From Amylostereum areolatum (Eukaryota > Basidiomycota > Agaricomycetes > Russulales > Stereaceae), in contig SAXG01000003.1 in assembly GCA_012932865.1 (NCBI GenBank), forward strand, positions 682,001-746,000: DNA of 64,000 nucleotides, read 5' to 3'. The notes under the pieces were generated by a model that made no database searches, was not told the origin of the DNA, and was given only the letters and a program-made list of their open reading frames with translations. Positions 43,892-55,567 of the stretch are shown in pieces. The position numbers and the translations under genes were made by a program. Each line of letters starts with the position of its first letter. The first letter of the stretch is position 1.

Positions 43892-46061
43892 ATGCCAAAG
43901 CGTCCCGCCTTTCCTTTCTCCTCTCCCTCGCCGGCCAAAAGACCCCGAAGCTCTCAACCTAGCTTCGTGCACAATAAGATTGCCTCCTCGGAAGCTGCTG
44001 CCAGGGTTGACGCAGACCCTCCTATCAACAAACTCTTGCATGCTCTCGAAAATCGGACCTTGTCCCCCAACAAAGGCGACACAGTCGTCTACTGGATGCG
44101 TATGGAAGACATGCGAAGTACGCCACTGTCCATCTTGACGTCTTCTTACGTCAGCCTTACCACTTTTATATAGCATATGACAACCGTGCTCTGTTCCAGG
44201 CCTCAGAGCAGGCGAAGAAGGACAATATCCCTCTCGTAGCCCTTTTCGTCCTCAGCCCACAAGACTACATCGCTCATGACAGAAGCCCTCGGAGGGTCGA
44301 TTTCACCCTTCGCAATTTGTCCGTTATCAAGGTTTGTAATGTCACCAATCCTTGCAGACGAATTGATTCTTCATTCTCCTCCCAGTCAACACTCGCAAAA
44401 CTGCATATACCTCTCCAAACGACGGTGCACACTCCACGCCGAACCGTTCCCGATTACATCGTGTCATTTCTCTCGGAAGTGGGTGCAACGCGCGTCTTTG
44501 CCAATATAGAATACGAAGTAGACGAACTTCGCCGTGATATTCGCGTCTGTGAACTGGCGAAAGATGTTGGCATCCGACCCACCTTTGTCCACGACAAGCT
44601 CATCGTCGAACCCGGAACGGTTTCAACGAAGCAAGGAACACCCTTCACAGTGCGTGTCGGTGAATATATTCTGTGGTCCCCAACCTAATCATGATGTTCG
44701 CCACCGTAGGTGTACTCGCCATTTTTGCGCCAATGGTTACCTGCAGTCAACGGCGATATCCAAGGTCACATAGGGGAAGCCCCACCTCCGTTCCCCAACT
44801 CGCCAGAGATGTTAAAGCCTTCTAAACTGAAACATCTGTTTGAATGCGAGGTCCCGGAAGAAATTGAGGGATTCGAATGCAAAGACAAGGCCACCATGGA
44901 AAAAGTTTGGCCCGCCGGGTCTGACGCTGCTCGTGAGGTTCGTTACATGCAAGCTCTCGGATCACAGTTGATTCACACGCAGCAAAGATGCTCAGTCGCT
45001 TCTTGCGCACAAAGTCGCGGGCATCGCACGCAGGCATATCCGACCCTCTCGAGGACGGCGCGGAGCCGTCCAACAAGCGAAGCCGCATCCTGACTTATGG
45101 TGACACCAGGGATAGGGCAGACAAGGATACCACAAGTCGCTTGAGGTAGTGTCTTTGTCTATCGAGTCCTCGAACCTGGCGTTGACCCATAACATTCCAG
45201 TCCCTACCTTGCGGCAGGCGTTATCTCTGCCAGGGACTGTGTACGCGGGACCATGGATTTACTTGGGATAAAGAAGGTAGACGCAGGCCGTGATTCGGGC
45301 GTTGGGCGTTGGGTGCAAGAGCTAGGTTTGTCTTGCGTGGTTCGTTTTTGTCGCAATCGATCCTGATTTCTCTATCAGCATGGCGAGACTTCTATACACA
45401 TGTGCTAGCAGCTTTCCCTCGTGTCTCCATGGGCAGGACGTTTCAAGGGAAGTTCGATGATGTTCAATGGGAGACAGACGAAGCACACTTTACCGCATGG
45501 AAGGAGGGCCGCACCGGCGTGCCCATCGTCGATGCAGCCGTGCGACAAGCGAACACAATGGGTGAGCTACCATTCATTACACTCTCCATATTTTACGTAT
45601 GGTCTTACTTGCGTAGGATGGATGCACAACCGCTCTCGCATGATCGCGGCCATGTATCTCACAAAGGACCTTATGATCGACTGGAGACTCGGCGAGCGTG
45701 TACGCGCATCCTTTCTATCACCGTTCAGAAGATCTTATGTTGCCTACAGCATTTTATGGAGCAATTCATCGACGGCGATCTCGCATCCAACAACGGTGGT
45801 TGGCAATGGAGCGCGAGCACGGGGACGGACCCGCAACCGTACTTTCGCATCTTCAATCCGTATAATCAGAGCGAGAAAGCAGATCCCTCCGGCGACTATA
45901 TCCGGGCGTTCGTCCCGGAGCTCAGTAAGGTGTTCGGACCCGACATCCACAAGCCTCCACCAGCTCTTGCAGATAAACTTGGGTATCCGCGACCTCTCGT
46001 TGATCACAAAGAAGCCAGGGAGCGCGCGCTCAGGCGGTACAAGAACCCCGGGACAAAGTGA
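43892..46061 (+). CDS. PHR1: CPD photolyase (class I cryptochrome/photolyase family)
   Basis: Nine exons: 43892-44117, 44174-44331, 44386-44649, 44710-44937, 44988-45145, 45201-45325, 45379-45561, 45617-45699 and 45750-46061, giving 578 aa. The flavoenzyme uses blue light to split cyclobutane pyrimidine dimers. The basic N-terminus (PKRPAF, AKRPRSS) may be a nuclear signal. The antenna domain has [18 protein letters not shown] and [10 protein letters not shown]. The FAD domain has [52 protein letters not shown] and [14 protein letters not shown] followed by YFRIFNP. Exon 5 requires an AAG acceptor at 44987. Trp and Asn positions match CPD photolyases better than 6-4 enzymes. The start at 43892 is chosen; upstream ATGs would add up to 25 residues. 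Confidence 0.94.
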
Positions 46062-46253
46062 ATGTTGATCGTCTCATGCCGTCCTGACCTTTTCGTGTGG
46101 CTGTAAACTTGTGATAAAATTTTGTATGCACATACACAAATGTCACCCTCCTCTTCGTAGCAACATCCATCCACGTCGCGCAACCCGCCATGATAAGGCA
46201 AGGTATCACACGAGCGACCGCTTGCAACAATAAATAAATAAATAAGACCTGAT

Positions 46254-49200
46254 TCACAAGACAAGCTACCGGTCTTGTTAGAGACCTTGTACACGAGGAA
46301 ATATCCACACTCACCAGAGCGAGATGTCCACCGACCACAGGGCGCGCGCGGAAGCCTTGCACGGCGCCGTTCTTAGTCTCGTACCAATCTCCAAGTGGTT
46401 GTTGATTGCTGGCGATGACGCCGCTCGCGTACGCATGCACACCTGAGACGAGCATGTCCCGCGAGGCAGTCGAGGTGGACTGGAGCATCGCCGCGGTGAA
46501 GATCTGCCAGTCAGACTTGGTATAAGTGTGTCGCGTGTCGAGCGGAACGCCGAAGTCGGCTGAAAGGGGGAAGAGTGAGTTAGAGGAAAGTTTGCGAGAA
46601 GGGCAAGAGTGACGCACTGTCTACGGTCTGATACCAGGCGGCTTCTACAATAAATATTTTTCGTGAGGTTGTCTGGGGTGAAATCGACGAAGGCAGACGC
46701 ACGCGTGTCGAATATGTGCTGGGGGAAGATGTTCGTGCCGAGGAGCTTGTCGGCATAGAGGTTGTAAGCAAGGCCCCAGCTGGCGATATCGCTTTTAGAA
46801 CACTCGTTTCTGTATATTCAGACACCTCACGAACCTGGAGTCATTTCCATACTGGTGGGTGCATGTCGGTAAATGATACTATGAGGGAAAGGCGTGTGCG
46901 CACCGAAAGTGTAAGGTGCGAGCCGTCGCTCGAAAGTGCGAGACCTTGCCACTGCTGAACATAGCTGACCGCAATCGCCTATACGACGCCATCGCATCAG
47001 TCACGATAGAAACACGCGCGGTGTACTGTACGCACACTGTAGTTTTGACTCTTCGCATCGTCACCAAGCATGCTCGCGATCTGTGCCATAGCTTGTATAC
47101 CGACGATGCCCTTGATCGCGAGGTTCGTCTGGTTGGCAAGGCTGCCCGCGAAATCGTCTGTGCTGATCTGGTTGGCCGGGATGAGCGCCTCTGCGATGAG
47201 GAACTGCGTCCACTGATCTAAGAGGCCGGCCTGGGCACGGGATTAGGAGCAACTTTGGCGGTGAAGACAAAGGGCGTACGTATGCAGTGATGAGAGACGT
47301 ATCCTGCGACTTTTGAGTGTAGGAAAGCGCCATGATGAGCATATTCCCGCTCTCTGTGCCCGGCCATGGCCAATTGTCAACACTTCACTCGTGATCCAGG
47401 GAATTGGCGAATAAATGTACCTTCGAGTGGCATGGGCTCGTCTTTGCCTGCGTACGAGATGTCGGTTAGCTACTTCATCGTGTTGCAATCAACAAAAATC
47501 ACCATCATTGTGTCCCAGAGCCTTGGGGTAAGATGCACCTGCGCGGGCTTAGTGCGGTCATACCACATGGTGCTAAAACGCCCACCCATGTCGTGAACAG
47601 CATATGCGTTAGGATACTGCCCAGATGCTTGATACTCGAACAATGGAAGTAGCAAGTTCTTGCCTAGCGCAGGGTTCGTGTACAGGAATGCTGGCCAGGA
47701 CGGGAAGATAACGTCGACAGTATTGACATTCTAGAACGACCGTGTGAGGCGCGATCTTTTGACCGATGGGGGTGTACTCACGCCGTCGCTGGATATCTCT
47801 ATCGCATGCAAGGGTCGTCAGAATTCCGCAACTTGGATAAAGACAAACCCTGTCAGACCTTTCATGAACATGGTCACGTCGCTCGCATTGAACTGACCGT
47901 CGGAGCCTTTGGACACAGTGAGTTCCGTGGCACCGAAGGTTTGCCTGATAGACAGCTCGACGATGGAAGCGTAATCCGACGAGACCCTTGAGGCGTCGCT
48001 GTTGACCTTGGAATCGAACGTGTTCGCTCTATTCAACGCAGCCGAATAGTCACTGATGAAAGAGGAAATCTGACCGGCAATCTATGTCAACACGCACATA
48101 CAGAGATGGGTTGCCCAAGTTACTCACCGCATCCCCAGCAGTCGAAAACTGGGTCCAGAAGAATGAGCTACGATCTTGCAACGCGCCACCGGCAACGATG
48201 TACTGAATCGCGGGGTCGCGGATGTGTCCGACGGTGAACACAACGGGGTCGGTAACGGTGGTGACCGTCCCGAGGTCGCGTGCGAAACCAAAGACGGGGA
48301 ACCTGTCCGAGATCGCGCGGAAGTCGGTGTCCTGGGTGTTCGCGAGCGCACCGTGGGCGACGAACTGCTGACGAACATCGGCGTCGGCACCAGATTGGAA
48401 TGTGGTGCTGGAACTCTGTGGACAGTTTCGTGTAAGCGTTTACGAGGACGAGCAGGTTGACGGACCGAGGCTGTGGACCAGTACGCGGAGCCATCTGGAT
48501 GACAGGCAGTTGAGCATCGGACGTATTTATGGACTCGAACGGGGCGTACATTGGATATGGTCAGCGACCTCCGTATACAGGCTTTGATCTTGCAACTGGA
48601 CTTGATGAGTTAGAATGTCGCCGGTTACGGTGCTCCAGTTAGCCACCAGACTGCTGTCCCCTGATACCCATCTGCCAAAGTTTCGACCGTGAGTACCAAA
48701 GAGGCTATGGATGTCGCGAAGGCAACAAACTCTGCACTGATATCGCTGTAGACCTGGACGGAATGAGATTCTCCATCTGCGGAAGCCGCCGACACGGTCA
48801 TATATGACAGCGGCAACGATTGTTTGACGAGATCATCCGGCTGGGCGAGAGGTTGGCACGATTTCGGCGCATACATCGACAGGACACGCACCTCCACGGG
48901 ACTGAGGAAGTTGACCGTCAGGTCGACTGGACCAGCAGTCATCACGAATGTTGATTGAGTTGCGGTGAACTGCCCGTCACCAGGCATCACTATCAACGCG
49001 CATTCCTATCGCCAGTATCGGGCGATCACGTACCGTAAGGCTCTTCTGCGTCGCCTTCTGGAGGTTGCTCACCGCGGGAAGACCGAGGAACGAGTACGCC
49101 GTTCCGTCGACCTTGACCATCCCTGCCCAGCCCACGATCTAGCGAGGAGCAAATCAGTTGGATCGACGCGTGCAATCTCAGCGCGATCACGTACCGCGCC

Positions 49201-49512
49201 CGTCCAAAACGTCGGCCATGCGTCGTTGAGAGCCGTCCCCGCTCCTTGGGTGAGCCATGCGGAGAGGTAAGGAGAGCGCACGGCCAAGGGAACCGACGGG
49301 GGGTTGAAAGGCGACGCCGTCCAGGGAACATTCGCGACGGTAGGCGTCGCATTCTGTGCGAAGGCAGGTGCCGTCGCGTTCTGCGCGGCGATGGGCGCGG
49401 TCGCGCCAAACGCCCCGCCGAGTATGTAGAGGAGGTTCATGACGAAGTACGCGGCCGAGGTGATTTTGGCTTGGGTGGAAGAGGACAGAGGAGCGCGGTG
49501 AATCACAGGCAT
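46254..49512 (-). CDS. GtaA-type secreted glutaminase (DUF4965/DUF5127 architecture)
   Basis: Twenty exons on the minus strand: 49512-49195, 49138-49034, 48969-48892, 48840-48731, 48671-48550, 48494-48466, 48415-48128, 48069-47859, 47798-47782, 47730-47586, 47538-47503, 47447-47421, 47353-47280, 47230-47036, 46978-46904, 46851-46835, 46791-46703, 46644-46618, 46559-46315 and 46265-46254, giving 739 aa with all phases closing. Family enzymes hydrolyse glutamine to glutamate outside the cell. Signatures: VPLAVRSPYLSAWL, DAWPTFWTG, IVGWAGMVKVDGTAYSFLG, STFVMTAGPVDLTVNFLSP, FPVFGFARDLGTV, EESGNMLIMALSYTQ, FDTQAAWYQT, and DFGVPLDTRHTYTKSDWQ followed by PLGDWYETKNG. The N-terminus is hydrophobic (a signal). 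Six exons are 12-29 nt. One acceptor (46792) is AAG. Confidence 0.9.
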
Positions 49513-50908
49513 ATTTATACCGTCCAGCGGGCTAGCAGGGCATGAAAGAGCGGTCCCGTGCTGGAAGAAACTGGGCGTGGAGAGTCTGGAAAGAGAAGCT
49601 GTGAGAGAAACGAGGGCATATGATGTGCGCTTAGGTTGCGTTATGTAGTGCGCCACGCGGGCCCAGTGCTCAGCGGTCGATCAGACGATACATGGCGAGT
49701 AATATGAGTGGGAGAGGGAGATGATGGCGCTTGACGCGCTTGACGTGCGTCGACTGAGACACCGTTGCCATTGGAGCGTCGGCGCACAGCGAAGCGATAC
49801 TTGACACTTGCCCGATATATTGGACGCGATGTTGCGAAGAAAAGGGTTTTTAACTCTGAGAGACGTTCGATCGTGACATCGTCGCAGTGCAAGAAGATAT
49901 AAAGGAGGGGCATGGCATTGGACGTTCGCGGACGGCGGCGCGCGCCGCAGCTCAAGGGAAAAGAGGACCGATCAGGCTCGTGATCTACATGATTATGGCG
50001 ACCACAAGGCTCTCAAGGACTCGAAGCAAGCGACGTATACTTACCGCTTTTGAAACGCCGTTCACGAATGGAATTGTAAGCATGGGAGTCGCATGGCGGG
50101 CAATCAATGGCATTTAAAAGTTGGAACAGGTGAGTAGGTAAGTACGCGATACGTTGCGCACGCGCTGTGGACTCGATGCAGAGACACGACATGCTGATCA
50201 TAACGATGAAAGGTGGTTACTATAGGTATAAACAAAGTACTGCCAGCCGAACACGAGGGGACTGATATATTGCTATGGTGAACAAGGTTGCTAACGTCGA
50301 GTCGACCGGGCCATCGGTGATGAATGGAAGGCAAGGGGGGGACAAGTACAAGGTCGCATCGTTCCTTGAAACCATCTCGAGCTGGGGAAGTCGAGGAATC
50401 GTTGAAGGTGAAGTGTGACAAGACTCATCTCCGGAGGACAAGGCAAAGGATTCGCACGAACAAGCTGCGAAATACAAGGAAGGGGAACATCTTGTTCTGG
50501 TCTTGGGATCTCCTGAAGACGAGAACGAGATGCTGGGGGTACGTTGGTGGCGAAACAGACCGTGGCTGGGCCAGAAAACGCACAGGAAAGGGAAACGACG
50601 CGTCGAGAAAAGCGAAAGACCAGAAAGGAACGAAGCGAAGCGGCAACGGGATGAACGCGTCGCCCCACGGTGCCAAACACGACCCAAACAGGGACCCATT
50701 ACCGAATCGGTGAACAAGGGAGTCGCCAATCCTGGACGCCAGCACTGAGCACTCGTGTGGGGGTACTTATACGCACCATCATGCACCTCCTCCCCCTCGC
50801 CTCGCCGTCGCCTCCCCGTACGCGATCCCACCTCCCACCTCCCAAAAATCCGACCTTCTCCCTCCCGATATCCCCGTAAACCCAGAACCCCTTCGAGCTG
50901 CATCAGAA
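49513..50908. other. Gene-poor stretch upstream of the glutaminase
   Basis: 1.4 kb. Several ORFs of 60-285 codons occur on both strands but have no recognisable motif and strange composition (Arg- or Cys-rich shadows). It is likely the long promoter of the glutaminase gene plus the promoter of the small ORF at 50909. I saw no repeat or RNA structure. Confidence 0.4.
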
Positions 50909-51139
50909 ATGGCCTACACCCCATCCAACGCCTACCCCTCCTCCTTGTTCCCAACCGGGACCACCAGCCCTGGCGCTTTCGCCCTCTTCGGCCAGAACCC
51001 CCGCGAAGCATACAGCCAGTACGACGACTTCGGCCGCGCCCTCCGTCCCACGCACGGCACCGAGCGCCCAACCCCACGTCGTCAGAACAGCGGAGGGTCC
51101 CTGCGCGGGTTCAAGAAGCTCTTCGGTGTCTCTTTCTAG
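50909..51139 (+). CDS. Small hypothetical protein, 76 aa
   Basis: A single-exon ORF starting MAYTPSNAYPSSLFPTG and ending with a basic, aromatic tail, GSLRGFKKLFGVSF. It is rich in Ser, Pro and Tyr, with no membrane segment. Third positions are strongly C/G, like the surrounding real genes, and a TATA-like TACTTATAC lies about 140 bp upstream. I do not recognise a family. It could be a real small protein or an exon of something larger. Confidence 0.45.
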   Translation: MAYTPSNAYPSSLFPTGTTSPGAFALFGQNPREAYSQYDDFGRALRPTHGTERPTPRRQNSGGSLRGFKKLFGVSF

Positions 51140-51750
51140 ATCAGCAGAGCGAAGAGCTCTTCCGCTGCTGCCCCCGCTTGCGCTTGAAGCGCCGTATACC
51201 CTTCCACCCCGCCGCCCTCGCGCGTCGCCGTGATCCTCGCTTGCCGAGTTGGCACGACCGCGTTACCCCATACCCCTTAATCCATCTCCGGACCCAACCA
51301 CACATCACCACCACCCCCATGCCTCCCTCAATCTCAAGGTCTTTCATCGTCGTCGACCAACGTCTCGTTCCCCGCTCGCCCGCTCTCGGCCTACTGCAGA
51401 CACATGCATAGAGAACCCGAGGGAAAGCGCACGGAAACGCACATCACGCTCGTTCTCATGGGTTACCTTATTCCACCTTGTATCCATTTCCGGTTCTCCC
51501 TCGTACGCATACTAGCTCGCGGACTTTTTGTTGCTGTATTACCAGATTTCTTCTTCTTTCCTTCCACCACCCAGTGCCCACCCCATCGTCTCTCCTTTGC
51601 ATCCCTTTCCATCGGCTGTGTATACAGTATACATTTGTCCCTAAAACTACAAAACTCTATCGATACATTGAAAACGCATACATCTACACAATATTCCAAA
51701 AGGGCCACATCGTGCCCGGGGTATCCAACCCACCGAAGCAGAAGAATCGT
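51140..51750. other. Intergenic between small ORF and chitinase gene
   Basis: 611 bp, pyrimidine-rich on the plus strand, with a 131-codon ORF lacking motifs. It probably contains the 3' UTRs of both convergent genes. Confidence 0.4.
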
Positions 51751-53275
51751 TCACCGCACTCCCAATCCCTTCCTGATCGCGTCCACGAGATCCCACTGAT
51801 CCGTATCACCGCTGACGTCGAACACGTTCACCCCAAGCACACCCTTCTGCTTGACCAACCCCGCCTTCAACCCCAAGCTCTCCGCGTCGTCGTACGTGAC
51901 GACCTGCCCCGCGCTCGCGCTTCTCAACCACGGCGAGCTCGAGCACGCGTCCCAGTATCGCACGAACCCACCACAGCCGACGTAGCCCTTCCCGCCCTGA
52001 GACGCACAAAGTGCGCCTTGACGCACGAGGTCGCGGAATTGGATCTGAGGCCCGTCCGTGGTCGTGAGGTTGACTGCCTGCTTGGTGGGGGCCTCGTGAA
52101 AGGTCGTGTTCGAACCTGGGAAGGCACCGGTGCCGTTACTGGGAAAGGGCGTTTGTGAAGGAGAGGGGGAAGAGGTTGACGGGGAAGGCGCGAGGGTCGA
52201 CGAAGCCATTGTAGCCATTGCAGACGAGGACGAGAATGAGGCTGTCGTGGGCGCAGAAGACGAAGAGGCGACCGATGATGTCTGAGCAGACGAATTGGCC
52301 GCCATCGCGGGGAAGAAGGTGGGTGGGAAATCGCGTTGGCGCAGGTGCATCGCCGTCGAGCGAGAGACATAACCATACGCAGGGAGGCCGAGCACGAGCT
52401 TGTTCGCTGGGAAGCCCGCCGACGTCCACGCACCGATAGCGGCTTCCCGTTCTTGTCCACGACGTTGTTTCCTGCGCCGGCTTGCCCGGGATACTCCCAG
52501 TCGATGTCGATCCCGTCGAGAGAATGTTGCTGGTACAGAGCGAGGATGTTGGACACGAACGTCTGCCGCGACTGGGCCGTGGCGACGGCGGGAGAAAAGT
52601 ACCTGAAGGGAGCGTTGAGAACAGTGAAGGAAAAAAGGGAGCCTGGGAAACGCACTTGCTGCCGGTCCATCCGCCGACGCTCAGCTTGACCTTCTTGCCG
52701 CGCTGGTGAGCCGCTTTGACCAGTCGGTCGAGGATCTGAGGCGCATCGTCCGCGCCGTCCCAGCCGAGAGAAAAGTCCTGCTTCGGGGTGGCAAAGGCGA
52801 AATCGACCCAGTCGATGCGCCCAAAGTCGACTTTTTCGGGAGGAAAGTAGCCGGCGACCCAGTCAGGGTAGTAGACCATCACGAGCGGAGATTTGGACGG
52901 TTGAGCGGCATCGGCGGGGGTGGTGGCGTTTTGGAAGACGGGCGGATCGTTGGATGGGGTCGGAGAAGGAGGTTGGGAAGAGGGGCTCGAGTCGGCGTTG
53001 GACATGTCTGCAACGGCGGGTGGGGGAGCAAGCGCTCCAGGTGGAAGGAAAAAGATCTGTTGTTCGCCTTGGGGGGATGCTACCGCTGTCTGGGCAGAGG
53101 AAGGAAAGGGAGCGGTGGCGGTGACGACCTGAACGACGACGGAGGTCGCGGTGTGGATCTGGATGAGGGTCGCATCCATGATTCGAGGAGGGTGGTGAAC
53201 GTCGGAGGGCGCATCGAGGGGGACGGCGAGGACGGAAGGGAGAAGGGGAAGGAGGAGGAGGAAACCGCAAGACAT
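51751..53275 (-). CDS. GH18 chitinase-like protein with internal deletion in the catalytic barrel
   Basis: On the minus strand, exon 1 is 53275-52656 and a second coding stretch runs from 52602 to the stop at 51751-51753. GH18 enzymes hydrolyse chitin. A signal peptide is present (CGFLLLLPLLPSVLA), then a Ser/Pro linker, the barrel start MVYYPDWVAGYFPPEKVDF, the strand-3 motif KVKLSVGGWTG, and the catalytic DGIDIDWEYPG. After GNNVVDKNG (about 52445) the frame changes and sequence jumps to AAIGAWTSAGFPANKLVLGL. The usual span of roughly 100 residues, including the MNYD substrate motif, is missing. The C-terminal part is again typical: QIQFRDLVRQGAL, VVTYDDAESLGLK and VNVFDVSGDTDQWDL. No splice choice restores frame across the junction. 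The gene is probably inactive or misassembled. Confidence 0.8.
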
Positions 53276-54898
53276 GGAAGAAGATGAAGGAGCGAAAGGG
53301 TAGGATGTATGCGCGCGTATACCACCAGGGTATGGGAGGGGGAAAGAGAATGCAGAAGAACTCTGAGGGAGGGAGGAAAACCAAAAGGCAGGATTTCGAA
53401 CCAGACGGGGGGCCGGTGGCGGTCCAGACCGCGAGGGCAGGATTAGAGAACGGGCTGGGAGATGTGGAACGTGGAATGGATGAGCACGCTGTGGCCGCCA
53501 CAGGTCGGAGAGCGTAGTCTGGGTGGCGTGGAACAGGTGCCGACATGAACGGAAAGCTGATCGTAATCGTCGAGAAAGCGGCGGGACATGTAGGTTGGAG
53601 ACGGCTGGCAGATGACAGAGGAGTGGACGGCGATGATCGATGGCATTGGAGGTGCGAACAGCGCGGGATGGCGGGGGTCGTGACCGGGCGGCGGCGGGCG
53701 CTCGAACTTGAAGACGAAGGCGGAGGCAGGGTGGCGCACGGCGCACGGGAGGGCGGGAATGACCAAAAGGGGTGGAGTACGGACCGAAGGCGGCGGCAGG
53801 CGTCGTGCTACGGAAGTCGTGCCGGTCACCGGTCAATGGTCATGACGCCCACCAGCCAGCTGGCCGGATCGCCACCTCCTGTTACGGATGGACGAGTGGG
53901 TACGAATGCGAAATGAAGCGAGCACGCGACATCGACGAGATGCATTGTTGGGTGGCCGGCCTTCTGAGCGCAAGGATACATTAATTCGACAGGCGTCGTG
54001 CGAGAAAAGAGGACGAGCTGGGACAAGAGAGGAGATTGCCAATTGCGATGTGAGTCGGGTGAGAGGGTGTCCGCGGATCGTATTAGCGTATTATTCGTTT
54101 GGCAACACGATCGCCGCGAGGGTTCTCGCAGCTGGGGAAGCCGGCGAGCACACGCGAGTCAGGAAATGGAGATGCTGGATACGAGGAGGTGGAGGACAAT
54201 AAGCATCCAGTCAATGGTCTTCGGCTATCGCTACTGCAAGATGATCAGCCAAGTCGGGGCGGGGCGGGAGCGAACTTGGACAGAAGCGTCGGGGTCCGAT
54301 TCCATCGTCCCCGCATAGTAGCTTCCAGTTGAATGCAAATGGCAAATGGCAAATGCAAACGCAAATGCGATCCCGAGGAGGAAGAGCGCTGCACGCTTTC
54401 TGGCATGTTGAAAACGGACGTTAATTGCGGCGCCAGGTGGCGGGTCTACATTGGACGACCGCGCCGGAATGGACCTGGGCGTCGCTCGGTTGCCGCGAGT
54501 CGACGCGGCTGGTCAGACCTCTGACTCGTTTCATGAGTTGCACTTGCACAAGCGTTGGTGGTTCCGCGGCCAGGGGGAGACATTCATTACGTGCGGCACA
54601 CACACTGGAAGAGTAAGAGTGAATCAGGAGCTCTTGTTACCGGAAAAGAACAAAATGAAGAGCGGGAAGGGATGTCGAGTCGAGAAATGAACAAGGCGTG
54701 AGTCGCGCGAGTCCCTTCAGATCGAGATCTCCCCGAGCGGAAGGCGCTCGATCGAGATCCGCGAGCGTCAGTGTTACCGGCGCCCTGGCTCACGCCGGAT
54801 GTTACGCCAGCGTTCTCCTCCATCCAATTCCTATAAATTCAATCCCTCCCGACCACTCCAATGTCTCCCCATCGCCCCCTCCGCCCCCTCATCCTGCC
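53276..54898. other. Gene-poor stretch
   Basis: 1.6 kb between divergent starts of the chitinase-like gene and the Ser/Pro-rich ORF. It holds overlapping short ORFs without motifs, purine-rich on the plus strand in its left half. A small tandem (AAATGGCAAATGGCAAATGCAAACGCAAATGC) spans about 54338-54368. No RNA gene is recognised. Confidence 0.4.
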
Positions 54899-55567
54899 AT
54901 GGCCTCTTCCTCTTCCTCCCCAATCGAAATCCCTGCACGTGCAGAGTCTCCCATCATCATGAACCCTCTTCCCTCTCCTCATTTGCGCTCTCAGCGCTCC
55001 CGACAACGCCTCCTCAAACTCCCCATGCCCGTACCCGACTCCCCCCCGGTACCTCCCTCCCTCGTCGGTTCCCCTCTCCTCGACAAGTTTGGCGCTCCCC
55101 GAAAACGCACCCAGTCCCTCAAACCCGCCAGTCTTTGGGCAGACGGCGACGACTTCGGCGCACGCCGCGAGAAAAGCACTTCTTTGCCCCCGCCTTCTCC
55201 CTCCCCCTCGGACACAGAGCGTCGTCGCACCCGCTCCCTCCACAGGCGCACATCATCCATCTCCATCTCCGCCTCTTCCTCTCCTCGCCGGAACGCACGC
55301 GCCCGCTCCCCACCCCCGAGCCCGGACCCCACTTCCGTTCCCCCACCCGTTCCCCCTCTTCCCGACTTTGTCATGTCCTCCTGCGCCCACAAATCCATGC
55401 TTCAGCCCCGCTCCCTCAACGGTCCCGTACCCCGCATCTTCATCCCGGACCTCGGGTCGTCTGATCCTCGCCACGCTCCTCTCAAGCGGCGGTCCTCGCG
55501 CGAGGCCATGACTTGCATCAAATTCCTTTCCATCCACAACCCCCAACCCGCAGTACGCGCCTACTAG
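54899..55567 (+). CDS. Hypothetical Ser/Pro/Arg-rich protein, 222 aa
   Basis: A single-exon ORF. It opens with MASSSSSPIEIPARAESP and is rich in Ser, Pro and Arg throughout, with many SP and RxxS sites (RTRSLHRRTSS, SRQRLLKLP). The C-terminal third has LPDFVMSSCAHKS and GPVPRIFIPDLGSSD. Third positions are strongly C-biased, supporting coding. No domain is recognised. The protein looks disordered and could be a phosphorylated scaffold; that is a guess. Confidence 0.5.
   Translation: MASSSSSPIEIPARAESPIIMNPLPSPHLRSQRSRQRLLKLPMPVPDSPPVPPSLVGSPLLDKFGAPRKRTQSLKPASLWADGDDFGARREKSTSLPPPSPSPSDTERRRTRSLHRRTSSISISASSSPRRNARARSPPPSPDPTSVPPPVPPLPDFVMSSCAHKSMLQPRSLNGPVPRIFIPDLGSSDPRHAPLKRRSSREAMTCIKFLSIHNPQPAVRAY

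Noticed and set aside
50220..51077. A 285-codon minus-strand ORF rich in Arg, Gly and Cys
   Set aside because: It runs antisense through the small plus-strand ORF and its promoter, with no motif or splice context.
52136..53836. A 566-codon minus-strand ORF
   Set aside because: Only its middle is the chitinase exon 1 frame. The upstream part precedes the signal peptide and the downstream part is a shadow past the splice donor.
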